The position numbers were made by a program, and so were the translations under genes. Shown in pieces: positions 9,396-18,841 of a stretch of 18,841 nt of DNA. Every line of letters begins with the position of its first letter. The stretch's first letter is position 1. The notes below the pieces were generated by a model, which made no database searches, had not been told where the DNA came from, and saw nothing but the letters and a program-made list of their open reading frames with translations. The DNA comes from Smittium mucronatum. Its lineage: Eukaryota > Kickxellomycota > Harpellomycetes > Harpellales > Legeriomycetaceae. The stretch is taken from NCBI GenBank assembly GCA_001953115.1, contig LSSL01003868.1, positions 1-18,841 of the forward strand. The letters run 5' to 3'.

Positions 9396-12300
9396 ATGGA
9401 GAATCAACGAATATCAGAGACCTCTACAGCAATATTAGATTCCCCGGATAAAAAATTAAAAAATGAATTACATCTCAAGTCCGAGAATTTAGAAGTAACC
9501 AAAAGTTCAAACATATTTCCCCTTCATAAATCAACAAAAGGAAATAAACTTGTGAGAAAAAAGATAAAATCCGAATTTCCTATTATTCTATCAGATACTC
9601 TAGTAAATAGAATACTCTCTAAAGATTTTTTAGTCGAAATCGATAGAAAATCCAACCATTCGCGTAGTTTAACTCACCAATTTTCAAAAAATCCACCGAC
9701 AAAACACCCAAAAACAAGGAATCTATCCAATGATTCAAGCTTAAGATCAATTTGCAAATATATAATCGAGAGCGGTGACGATACATCATCTCCTAATTCA
9801 AATAGTAATAATAATAATAGCCCGAAACTAAACTATATCAAAAGAAAACCTCCAATCCAAAAAGAAAATTTTGCAAGAAATTTATACCCAGAGAATACTC
9901 CCAATTTTAGTTCAGTTAAGGATGTCATATTATCAAACACCAGTCCTTCTAATACGATAAAAAACCATGAATCTCCCTCTTCAAACATTCTAAACTGTGA
10001 TGAATATAATACAATGGAAGAAAAAAATTCACAGGGAATTAGAAATGGAAGTGTCGATACTCTTGTGGATGATTCTCGATGTAAATTATCTCATTATATG
10101 ACCTATTTACCTCCAACCTCTATTTTATTTTAACGAAAATTTATTTTAAAATGAATAAAATATTTATCTCATTTTCAATTTAAAAAATTAAGGTGATTCT
10201 AATTTTCATAGGGGAATATAACGAAGATTCTGAAGTAAGTACTACTCAGGATGTTGTTGAAACTGAAGCAACAAATCTTGGTAATTTAAAAGCTGAAATA
10301 AACCCACTCACTATTCTCGGATATTCTAAAAGTATATCCCTGGCCAAATGCAACAAATCGCCACAAGATTATTCCTCCATAATTGATGGGATGAATTTAG
10401 ATTGTGTCGAGTATGAAAAATTGAGCTCATTCAAAATTATTGGAAACAACATAAAATACGTTAAAAAAAATAGTAAAATATCTCAGTCGAATTCACAAGA
10501 AATTTCAAATCATCTTTCTGAAAAAAGAGATTTTGCTTCAGATACCTCAAATCATCAAATCAGTATGAATGAAAGTAAAAACACAATGAATTTTGAAAGA
10601 TCAACAGAAAATTTTCTCTCGGATAAAAAAGGCTCATGGAGTGGTGTTAATTTTCAAGAGAATCCTGTAAATACATTTATTAAAACGGATGATATCTTTA
10701 AAGGTATTGAAAATGTCTCAATTATAAGTAATTCCATAAAAGAGAACAATAGATGTATACCAATCCCAAATAAAACCCGGAATTATAAAAGGAGCCTCAA
10801 CGATGGAATAAAAAGTTTATCATTGAATACGATTGGGGTATTTCCTAAATCAGATAATTCATTTGAAGAAACTCCTCAAATGAAAAAACATCAAAGTTTG
10901 ATGGGATCAATATACAATGATGAAATCACTATGTACTATCGCCACAACACTAGCACTCTCGACCAAAATATAAAACTAGACCATTTAAAAAAATCCACAA
11001 ATCTAGTTTATAATAATGAAAACACATCTTTAAAAAAGCATGGTTTGCTGGGATCGATTCTTTCAAAGGATTTGAATGGGACAGTCCCACAAAAGGATTA
11101 TTCTACTCCAAAAAAAAGTAATATATTGTCAGATTTTGATATAGTCAAACTATCCAAATCAAAATCATTGGATAACTCTTTACAGGTTCCTTGTAACAAT
11201 AGAATGCAAAAAAAGAAATTTGTTGAAAATAAAACTTTTACTTTTGGCGAGCCAAACTCATTCGAAACTCCCGTCCATAATTTTAAAAATGTTATGAATA
11301 ATGATGATATTCATATAGGGGATGTTATTAATTTTGATTCAACGCCATTCAAACTACAATCCCCAAATAAAGAAATAGATTATTTCGAATGCCATGAAAA
11401 ATATGATGTCCATCAATCTAAGATATCAAGAAATAAAAACAAACCTCTACCCAAAATACCATTAAGGCCAAAAAATTCCCACAACAATATTGAAAGTGCT
11501 TGCCAATCACAAAATCAAACCATAATAGAGGATAATGATAGAACCAATAATAACGATCATTTTAACCCTAAAAAATTATACAATGGGAAACCTATATTTG
11601 ATGATCTTATAGAAGAACCTGAAGCTTTAATTCATGGCATTTTTAGTCCTAGATGTGATATCTCAGAACAAATTATCATTAAACAATGTCAGACCTCTTC
11701 TGAAATCGATATGAACGTGCTTTATGCTAATGATATTGAAAAAAACATCATTATCTCCGATATTAGCTCGGTTAATGAAAATTCTCCAAATCCTACAGAA
11801 GCTGAATTGCTCTTCAAATATGATGTTAACTCAAATAATGAGAAAATATCACCTAATACTAAAAAAAAAGAACCATATTTTTATTTTTCCAAGAACTCTA
11901 TAAATTCCGAAGTGTATAATAGTGACTTTGGAGAAAATTCTTGTAATTACATAGAAAAAAATGATTCTGATATTGCTGAGCTCTCATTGAGTATAGAAAT
12001 GAATCATCAACAAAAAAATTGCTTGGATGTGTCTCTATTTTTTGAATCGTTCTCAGGAAATGTTGGGTATGATCATATACTTACAAGAAGTCTGATTTCA
12101 GAACATTCATTAATAGAATGTAGCTACAGAAACTTGTTTAGTTATAGAAAACAATCGGATTCTGACCTTAATCCCAGAGAATATGTCTGTGAAAAAGAAA
12201 AAGCTTTCTTATGTGTGGGCTTTGGTTACACTAAATCGCAAGTGGCTCAAGTAATGGATATAGCATTAAGTATGCCACTACCAAACGGTAAATCCTGTGT

Positions 12301-13939
12301 CCAAGTGATTAATGAATCACGTCCTGTATTTAAAAAAAAATATAACAATTTAAAATTGATTAAAAGTCGCATCGAAATGAGTGACGAAAACATCCTTTCG
12401 GTTATAGGAAAATCGTGCATGTCATTAGGTCAATTGATCGATTTACTCAAGAGATCTTTTTTGAAATATAACGAAAAAACTAGAGTTAGAGCCATTTACA
12501 TCTGGATACTCAAGAATATCGAACTTGTCACCGATCGAAAAAAACCTGGAAGAGATTCTATAGTTGAAGAATTCGAACCTAGTGAACTTCCAGAAAATGT
12601 TTTCGAAACGAAAAAAAGCAGAGGGCCGGGATTTTCATACCTGTTTAATAAACTGGCGATAAGTATGGGGATTGAGACTCATATCATAAATGGAACTATA
12701 AAACTTCCTCCCCCTCATCCTGATTCGTTTTTCAGCGGACCTATATCGCCTACCATTCCTAATCATGTTTGGAATTCTGTGTGTATAAATGGTGAATATT
12801 TATTAATGGATTTATATGGAAGTTCACCTGGAGATCCATTAAATTTTGAAGAAGTAGAAGTTGATAAATTTTTTCTTGCAAAACCTTTTAATTTCATATA
12901 TACCCATATGCCTACAAATTCAGAGTATCAGTACTTATCTCCAGCTATATCATACCCTGTTTTTTGGCAATTGCCATGCGTTAAACCCTCATTCTTCTCT
13001 AATGGATTAAACTTTTTAAATTTGGAAACATTAAATTTAGTAGTAAAGAATGATGAAATAGTTCCATTGATACTTAACTTGGGGGATGAATCAATGAATA
13101 TATATGCTGAAGTAGAAATATATGACGCGGGATTTTACGGAAATTCTGATGAAAGGAAAGAATGGCCGTCACCAAAAACCAAGCATCCAGTATTAGCCCA
13201 ATGCATCAACTACGAAGGTAAAAGAATGGCTAAGGTTTATGTAGGTGTTAGATATCATGACTGTTTCGGGGTTTTGAAAATATATACTGGAAAGAGTCCC
13301 AGGTATTTGAATAAAAATCAAAAGAAAAAACTTTTGAAAAAGATGATTTCAAATTACAATTTTGAAAATAGTGTGAGAGAGCAGCAGCCTAAAAACAATA
13401 AGATGTTTAGTTATAATTCTGGACAAAATAGCAGTAAAAATGAAAAAGTGAATAGGAATCAAAACAGGCTAGTTAATATTTTGCTGAATTCGAAAAACGA
13501 TATTAATGAAACTAAAAAAATCACAAGAAAAAACCGAACATTGTTTGAATATCCTTACGTTCTTGGGACACCAAACTCATCAACATACTCACTATCTGTA
13601 TCGATTCCGGTACATCATTTGGGGATCCCGTATCCAAAAAAATTTCTCCAGTTGAATCACTTTTCGGAATTTGAATTTTATTTCAAATCCCCAACAATCT
13701 GTGATTTTGGGTTGTATGAAACGGTAAATTTTCACGTCCTTCCAACAAGCTCAAAATTCACTCAACATTATCGAATTCAGCTTCTAAGCCCATCGGAACA
13801 ATATACGAAGTTTATATATCAATCAAGTGACCAGAGCTACATCCTTAATCATAAATTAGACCAAGTGGGGTGCTGGAGAATTATCTGTTATAGTGCCTCA
13901 GATGGATGGTCCAACATCTCAGCACTTTATTGTAACTGA
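9396..13939 (+). CDS. cyk3: Cyk3-like cytokinesis protein with inactive-looking transglutaminase-like domain (2 exons, 1470 aa)
   Basis: Exons are 9396-10080 and 10212-13939. Cyk3 acts at the division site in fungi, linking contractile-ring closure to septum synthesis. Residues 1 to about 950 are disordered, rich in Ser/Asn/Lys, with an Asn run near 139 and a P-K-I-P-L-R SH3-ligand-type motif within 639-648. The transglutaminase-like domain covers roughly 955-1115. His1080 (P-N-H-V-W-N) and Asp1095 (Y-L-L-M-D) are present, but the Cys position is Gly1033 (S-R-G-P-G-F). After it comes the Cyk3 signature F-F-L-A-K-P..F-I-Y-T-H, a Y-P-V-F-W-Q-L-P-C segment and P-S-F-F-S-N-G-L, then strand-rich C-terminal repeats ending in W-R-I-I-C-Y. 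A Lys/Asn-rich insertion lies at about 1260-1340. Yeast Cyk3 has an N-terminal SH3 domain; none is visible here or in the 2.9 kb upstream. Family assignment rests on the domain order and these motifs. Confidence 0.85.
10081..10211 (+). other. Intron of the Cyk3-like gene
   Basis: A 131-bp intron, donor GTAAAT and acceptor TTTCATAG, phase 1, creating Trp229. The competing acceptor at AATTAAG leads to a stop within a few codons. Without splicing the first ORF ends at 10133 and the second has no ATG near its start. Confidence 0.8.
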
Positions 13940-15319
13940 TTCTCGCACATCTTTTAAAATCTCGATATAATTATCAATATAAGATTTTCTTATTTGTTTA
14001 TACATTTTATTTACATATAAGTCCTAAAAAATTTTTTGAGGAGGCATCTTCATTTTTTCCGGATTTTGGTGAAAACAACTCCTGAATAAATCTTAGAAAA
14101 TTACTTTTTGCCACGAAATTTATATATTTTAATTAAATAGGTATTAAATTTTATTGATATTAATGAGGAATGGACAAAACTAAAGATAATTCAACCCCAA
14201 GAAATAATAATAAAAAATGGATTTCTGTTCTTTTTCCTAAATAAAAAGAAATTTTTATCAATTGTTACATATTATTACTTTTCAAAAACAATTTCCGATG
14301 ACTATAGATTCGAAGAGTTATCGCTTTTAATTATTTTTTCATCAAGTTTAATAACTATCTTTGGATATAGAAATGATAATATTATGAACTTTAAATCGAG
14401 TTATTAAGATAAAAGATAATGGGAAAGTACGATGGTTGTTTATATTTTAAAAATTTTATCCATTGGCCATATTTGAAACAATTGAAAGCTATTGAAGTTA
14501 ACCTTATTTCAAAATATATATATATTAAATTGGAATGAAAACTAAATTTTAATTCATATCTATTCATATTATTTTTTAAGATGTGGTTTTGATATCATTG
14601 GATTGCTTGAATGTTTTAGATAGCCACCATGAAGACAATCACAACAAACAAAATCTTTAGACATAATTTGAGAAATCTTACAAATTGCAACATATTATCA
14701 CTAGAACAAGATATAGCTAACAATAATTTCCCACATCACTCTTTATTTCTCAGCTACTCTAAATCTCTTATATTACCCAGATGTTATTTTCATTGTTGAA
14801 CCAAAAACAAACCTCATTCGTCTTTGTAACAATGCAAGTTTGATCAGAGTTCTATATTTGATTGGCCAACTAAAATAAATTAGCGGTGAAGGAAGAGAAA
14901 TATTCTCAATTGTTTTAAAAAGGCGTGAATTTGGTAAATTCGTTATTTCTATTATTATTCCACCAATTACCATAATTAAATTTGCTTATGATAAATTAAT
15001 TGGACCATTTAATTTAAAGTTTCAATTTTAATTACTGGAAAGTTTATATTTCCTAAAGCAGATATATTTTTTTATTACGAATAGTGAAATTTAACCAATT
15101 ACAATCGAAATGATCTAAAACACTGGGCATAAAAAATATCAATTCGCTGTATTTATCTACAAAAAGTTTCAAAGACTTATTCATTCCAGAATTTCAGTCA
15201 GCATTATTTATTATCAGCTGTAGCCTATTTACAACAATAAATTGTTTTTTTATATTATTTAGCGTCTTAACTCTGCATTAGGGACCATCCACATCCTGAC
15301 TGAATTATTTGCTTTAAAA
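13940..15319. other. Intergenic region, no firm gene
   Basis: It contains the 3' flank of the Cyk3-like gene and the 5' flank of the SH3BGR-like gene, which points the same way. Three short open stretches overlap near its middle: an ATG-led ORF at 14629-14799 in a GCCACCATG context (56 codons), a plus-strand frame at 14717-15031 open except for one TAA at 14876-14878, and a minus-strand ORF at 14773-14973 (66 codons). None resembles a protein I know. No RNA gene was seen. Confidence 0.45.
14085..14090 (+). terminator. Poly(A) signal candidate of the Cyk3-like gene
   Basis: AATAAA about 146 bases after the Cyk3 stop codon. The hexamer is common by chance in this composition. Confidence 0.3.
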
Positions 15320-16690
15320 ATGGAAAATATTAATAACAATAGCCAAGTCATCGAGTCTGACGTAAACCGATTGAGTTTAAGCTCTGGTTTGGAATCTCAT
15401 TCAGACGCTAAAAATGATTCTTCAGTTTCAGAAGATTCCTATATGACTCAAGTATATATAAATCCCTCTGCCTCCCAACCAAAAAACCAATCCCTTTCAT
15501 TAAATTCATTTGCTAGGGAGGAAACTGGAATTCCTAACCCTGATTCAGAAAACTTCAATTCTCATGGAAAAGAAAACGTATCCATTCCAAATACCCAAAT
15601 TGAGGGTGAATTACTTGAAAAAACAGAATCCCAGTTAAATTGCATTTCAGTGACAAATCCGCAGGAAATAAATTCTATAGAAAATTTTGATAGCATCTCC
15701 ATACCCACTAACGATTCAAATAAAATTATTTCAAATAGCATTGAAAATTCATCCACAATCGATGAATCTAGAAAAAGCATTACTCATCCCAAATCTTCAA
15801 ACAATTATTCTAATTCTCAGAGTGATTCATTTAACCCCACTACAACAGAACCCTTATTGCGAAATGATATTCCGCCAAGAGTAGATTCTAAACTGCAAAG
15901 TATTTCTGAAAACACTAGGGTCAAAAGTGATTATTCGGTAGAAGAGGAGCGATTCAAGGTTTCTAAAAGCCCTGAAATTCAATCAATTAAATCTGCTTCC
16001 AAAGAAAATCACGTAATTTTAGAGCATGGTTCGCCTCTTGAACCTAATCTTCGGGATACACCTGACTCAAAATCATCAATCGTTTCACATGATTTCGAGC
16101 CCAAAGAACACAATAGAGAATCTTGTGCATCTTCTAAACCTACTTTAACTGAATCCTCAAAATTGAACTCGAGCACAAGTAGCAATGTTAGCGCCACTCT
16201 TTCCGAACATCCCTCATTAAATATTTCTAAGAATACTTCTCCAGTTTCCTCACAATCTTCCCCCATCGAATCCCCTTCCTCCAAGACTGGCTCTCAGCCA
16301 GAAAGGTCCTTGAACTCTAACATACCCAACACCCCTAAGGGGATTACCACCTCCTATAATGAGGAAAATGATTCTCAAGAGCTTCAACCACCGAGCACTC
16401 GTGTAAAAATATATGGTTCTACAATTTCTGGAAACAGAAAGTACAAAACTGAATCTCAACATTTATTTAGAATCCTTGAAACTATGGAGATTCCTTATGA
16501 ATTCATCTGCATTGCTGCTGATCAGCAAGCTAAATCTTTCATAAAGAGGAAATCTCTGGGAAGCGTTCAAATACCGCAAATATATGTTGATGGGGAGCTG
16601 GTTGGATTTTACGATGATTTCATAGCTGCTAATGAGGATGATGAACTCGAAACCTGGTTGGGTTTAGACCAAGAACCTGATGATTTTTGA
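15320..16690 (+). CDS. SH3BGR/glutaredoxin-fold protein with long disordered N-terminus (456 aa)
   Basis: Single exon with ATG at 15320. Residues 1 to about 355 are Ser/Asn/Thr/Pro-rich, full of short polar repeats, and probably disordered. Residues 361-450 match the SH3BGR family, a thioredoxin-fold group related to glutaredoxins: R-V-K-I-Y-G-S opens strand 1, then I-P-Y-E-F-I and I-A-A-D, the cis-Pro segment I-P-Q-I-Y-V-D-G (418-425), Y-D-D-F and a closing W-L-G-L. The glutaredoxin CxxC site is absent; the equivalent loop reads G-S-T-I-S-G-N, as is normal for SH3BGR proteins, so redox catalysis is unlikely and an adaptor role is more plausible. There is no signal peptide or membrane helix. 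Vertebrate SH3BGRL is little more than the domain, so the N-terminal extension is notable. An AATAAA lies 60 bases after the stop. Confidence 0.8.
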   Translation: MENINNNSQVIESDVNRLSLSSGLESHSDAKNDSSVSEDSYMTQVYINPSASQPKNQSLSLNSFAREETGIPNPDSENFNSHGKENVSIPNTQIEGELLEKTESQLNCISVTNPQEINSIENFDSISIPTNDSNKIISNSIENSSTIDESRKSITHPKSSNNYSNSQSDSFNPTTTEPLLRNDIPPRVDSKLQSISENTRVKSDYSVEEERFKVSKSPEIQSIKSASKENHVILEHGSPLEPNLRDTPDSKSSIVSHDFEPKEHNRESCASSKPTLTESSKLNSSTSSNVSATLSEHPSLNISKNTSPVSSQSSPIESPSSKTGSQPERSLNSNIPNTPKGITTSYNEENDSQELQPPSTRVKIYGSTISGNRKYKTESQHLFRILETMEIPYEFICIAADQQAKSFIKRKSLGSVQIPQIYVDGELVGFYDDFIAANEDDELETWLGLDQEPDDF

Positions 16691-16739
16691 ATTGATTTTT
16701 ATCCACAAAAAACACCATTTATAAAAAGAACTTTAATGT

Positions 16740-16745
16740 TTTATT
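16740..16745 (-). terminator. Poly(A) signal candidate of the BRO1-domain gene
   Basis: AATAAA on the minus strand, about 77 bases beyond the stop at 16822, within the 131-bp convergent spacer and four bases from the plus-strand signal. Confidence 0.4.
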
Positions 16746-16749
16746 TATT

Positions 16750-16755
16750 AATAAA
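16750..16755 (+). terminator. Poly(A) signal candidate of the SH3BGR-like gene
   Basis: AATAAA on the plus strand 60 bases after the stop at 16690. Further copies occur at 16790-16795 and 16809-16814. Confidence 0.4.
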
Positions 16756-16821
16756 TATTTTAAAATTACAGCATTTTTTTCAGATAATTAATAAAAAAGA
16801 GAGATAGAAATAAAACACTAT

Positions 16822-18493
16822 TCAAAAGAACGCTTGCTTTTGTGTTTGGTTTTGAAAGGATATGATGTCGTTGAAAGGTCGACCTGATGGTATTTTAGAT
16901 TTAATAGATTCAAAACTGGGAACAGCTTCAAATCCAAAAGTGTCGTTATTTTTAATGTATAAATTGTGAATGCTGTTGCAATAGGCAAGAGCTGATTGAA
17001 TAGAACAGTCATTGGATATTTCAGAAGATTTTTTAGATAATTTTGTAAGAATAGATTGGGACTCGTTAATAAAAGACACACTTTCTCCAAACTGATTCTT
17101 TTCGTATGCATCCTTAGCCAAGTAAATTAGAGCAAGTCCTGAAACAAATTCTCGTCGTCTCTTGATGCTTTTATTGAACTCTTTGTTTAAAGATTGAATA
17201 GCATCCAGCCGTATTGTTTCAGCAAGATCAAGAACATTAGAATATTGTTCACTAACGAATAGAAGCATTCTAGAAATAACGTTGGATTTGTATCCAAGAG
17301 CTACTGCTTTTCCAGCAACTAATCTGTCTGCATCGGCAAGCGATAGCTTTTGCAGAATTAAGAGGACTGTTGGATTTAAGTCAGATGAACCCAAATCTGT
17401 CAGCTGAATACGTCCTGTAACATTCGTAAGAATATGGTGAAAAATACCTGCGCTTTCGCGGAGCTCAAGAACAACCTTTGACAATAATTTTTCGTACTCT
17501 GCGAAATTAAAATCTTGTTTGGATGAGCTTAATAGCCTAGAATCGGAACCCTTGCCATCCTTTTTGTTAAACGGGAAAATATTCTTTATTGCTTTTAAAG
17601 GCTTGGCATCTCGTGGGTTTTTTCCAGTACTGTTTTCAAAAGGTAACATCAAATCTTCAGACTCTAGATAAAACTCAAAATTGTTAAATTGAGTGTAGCT
17701 TTTGAATACTTTAGCGATCCCCAAAGTAAGCAAAACATTAGCCAGTTCGAAATCTAAATTTGGACTTTGACAGGAGCGCTGTACAAAACTTTCAATCAAA
17801 AGGCTCTTGGTTTTGGGTGCTTCTAGCTTTTCATCATTCAAAACTTCGGAATTATCAGTGTTAGAGTTTAAAAGTTCTAAATCCTTGCCAGATTTACCCG
17901 ATTTAAAAGATTGTTTCATGAGTCTCAAGTTACTAAATTGATTATTTAAAGAATTTTTTAAATCAGACTTTGTCGTTTCACGGATCTTTTTGGTATAAAA
18001 ACTCGTTGCTCCACTTATTCTATTTTCCAAAAGTGAGCTATTCCAGACAAAAACAACTAGAAAAATCATAATCCGTAGTATAAATAAGCACATATATAAT
18101 AATAAAAAATAATAAAAAATAATAAAAATCCCAATTAGCACTCTAAAAAAAAGACAGTACTTGTATAAGTGTGGAATAAAACGAATAGCCACGCTTACTT
18201 TGCTCGCTAAATTCGAAAGAATCCGTAGACTCTACTGAGGTTTTTAGCAATTGAAGTTCGGTCATATAGAGGCTTATAGACTCAACTAAAGCATTTGCCT
18301 GAAAAGAATCATGGATATTGTCTGCATCTTTTAGTAAAGTTCTCATTTTTTCTCTTAAACGGGTCAAATCCAGCAATTTTTCAAGGAAAGGATTTTGTAG
18401 AACGGGAACTCCAGAATCATTTTGATTAGAAACTTTTACTAAATCCAACAAAGAGACAGGTTTAGTATTGGGCAAGCGCATGTAAAAATACAT
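16822..18493 (-). CDS. BRO1-domain protein, BROX-like (2 exons, 509 aa)
   Basis: Exons are 18493-18199 and 18056-16822, phase 1 junction (Ile99). BRO1 domains are boomerang-shaped helical folds that bind ESCRT-III subunits. Family landmarks appear in order: P-N-T-K-P-V-S near the N-terminus, F-V-W-N at the splice junction (the usual W-x-D strand), D-F-E-L-A-N-V-L-L-T-L-G (200-211), E-S-A-G-I-F-H-H (299-306), the long helices A-D-A-D-R-L-V-A-G-K-A (339-349) and F-V-S-G-L-A-L-I-Y-L-A-K (402-413), G-E-S-V-S-F-I (422-428), and a C-terminal F-G-F-E-A-V-P segment like the part that follows the last helix in BROX. Two low-complexity insertions, at about 115-195 and 228-285, explain the extra length compared with BROX (about 410). 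There is no CAAX box; it ends QKQAFF. PalC/Rim23 is the alternative assignment. The start could be Met1 or Met5; an upstream non-coding or tiny exon is possible. Confidence 0.75.
18057..18198 (-). other. Intron of the BRO1-domain gene
   Basis: A 142-bp intron, donor GTAAGC (the best donor in the window) and acceptor TTTCTAG. It restores the BRO1 strand I-V-F-V-W-N. The unspliced upstream frame runs on for about 18 more codons to a stop, and the unspliced downstream frame reads a spurious hydrophobic leader that should not be mistaken for a signal peptide. Confidence 0.7.
18098..18129. repeat. Tandem repeat of a 10-bp unit inside the BRO1-gene intron
   Basis: AATAATAAAA repeated 3.2 times without mismatch. 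It is a small AT-rich minisatellite of the kind common in fungal introns. Confidence 0.8.
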
Positions 18494-18841
18494 TTCGAAA
18501 ATATCCACTACAACTATTTGATAAATATGAGAAGCTTCAGGATAAAAAATGTATTTCCCACAAAAATATTTTGATGGAAGAAAGGATTAGTAGTTCAAAG
18601 CTACTTATGTTTAGGAAAAAAATGGATTCTATAATTTTGCTCCTATTTAATTCATCATATTATTCCCTTCTCAGTCGATAATAAATCACGTTTTTTACGT
18701 AAATTAGCCATAAAGCTGAATGCATCTGTTCTATAAAATGATCAAATCAAAGGTCGGAGTTTATTCGTTGATGGTTTGAGGTAATTATATGGGCTGATAA
18801 ATGTGTTTAAAATAAGAGTGGACATTTCTCAGTTCCAAGAA
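18494..18841. other. 5' flank of the BRO1-domain gene
   Basis: About 350 bp to the right edge. The BRO1 frame stays open upstream to a TAA near 18589 without another ATG, so an additional first exon cannot be excluded. Nothing else is visible. Confidence 0.45.

Noticed and set aside
16009..16462. Minus-strand ORFs of 70-91 codons within the SH3BGR-like gene
   Set aside because: They are antisense frames of a Ser-rich coding region.
18060..18192. Apparent hydrophobic N-terminal leader on a minus-strand ORF (signal peptide or membrane segments)
   Set aside because: It is translated intron. The GTAAGC donor and CTAG acceptor remove it and restore the BRO1 domain alignment.
9396..18493. A functional cluster linking Cyk3 and the BRO1/ESCRT protein in cytokinesis
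   Set aside because: Only two genes, separated by an unrelated gene and a long spacer, in a genome type where neighbours are rarely functionally linked.
1..18841. tRNA, rRNA and CRISPR arrays
   Set aside because: No paired tRNA A/B boxes, no rRNA-like conserved stretch and no spaced direct repeats were seen by eye on either strand.

Overview
The window looks like AT-rich nuclear DNA from a fungus. Its genes are broken by short GT-AG introns (69-142 bp), there are no bacterial-style operons, and the largest gene encodes a protein of the fungal cytokinesis family Cyk3. The combination of strong A/T bias, long Ser/Asn/Lys-rich disordered segments, short introns and a LINE-type retroelement remnant is compatible with an early-diverging fungus (for example a zoopagomycote such as the Harpellales). 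That placement is an inference with low confidence.

Layout. 1-300: remnant of a LINE endonuclease on the minus strand, running off the left edge. 301-1916: no convincing gene. 1917-4656 (minus): one three-exon gene for an 864-residue, probably tail-anchored protein of unknown function; unspliced it looks like two separate ORFs. 5318-6000 (minus): three-exon gene for a D-aminoacyl-tRNA deacylase (DTD) homologue whose SQxxT active-site motif is altered. 6158-6532 (plus): a possible small two-exon gene of unknown function, head-to-head with the DTD gene. 6533-9395: 2.9 kb without a supported gene, holding at most decayed coding relics. 9396-13939 (plus): two-exon Cyk3-like gene, 1470 residues, with a transglutaminase-like domain lacking the catalytic Cys. 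13940-15319: no firm gene. 15320-16690 (plus): single-exon SH3BGR/glutaredoxin-like protein with a long disordered N-terminus. 16822-18493 (minus): two-exon BRO1-domain protein resembling BROX, convergent with the previous gene across a 131-bp spacer with poly(A) signals on both strands.

The genes do not form an obvious pathway. Cyk3 (septum and contractile ring) and the BRO1 protein (ESCRT-linked) both belong to membrane remodelling and cytokinesis biology, but fungal gene order is not usually functional, so I give that little weight. The main value of the window is in the spliced gene models, the degenerate active sites in two recognisable enzyme folds, and an unrecognised tail-anchored family with a conserved core split by a large disordered insertion. 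I did not find a convincing new multi-gene system.
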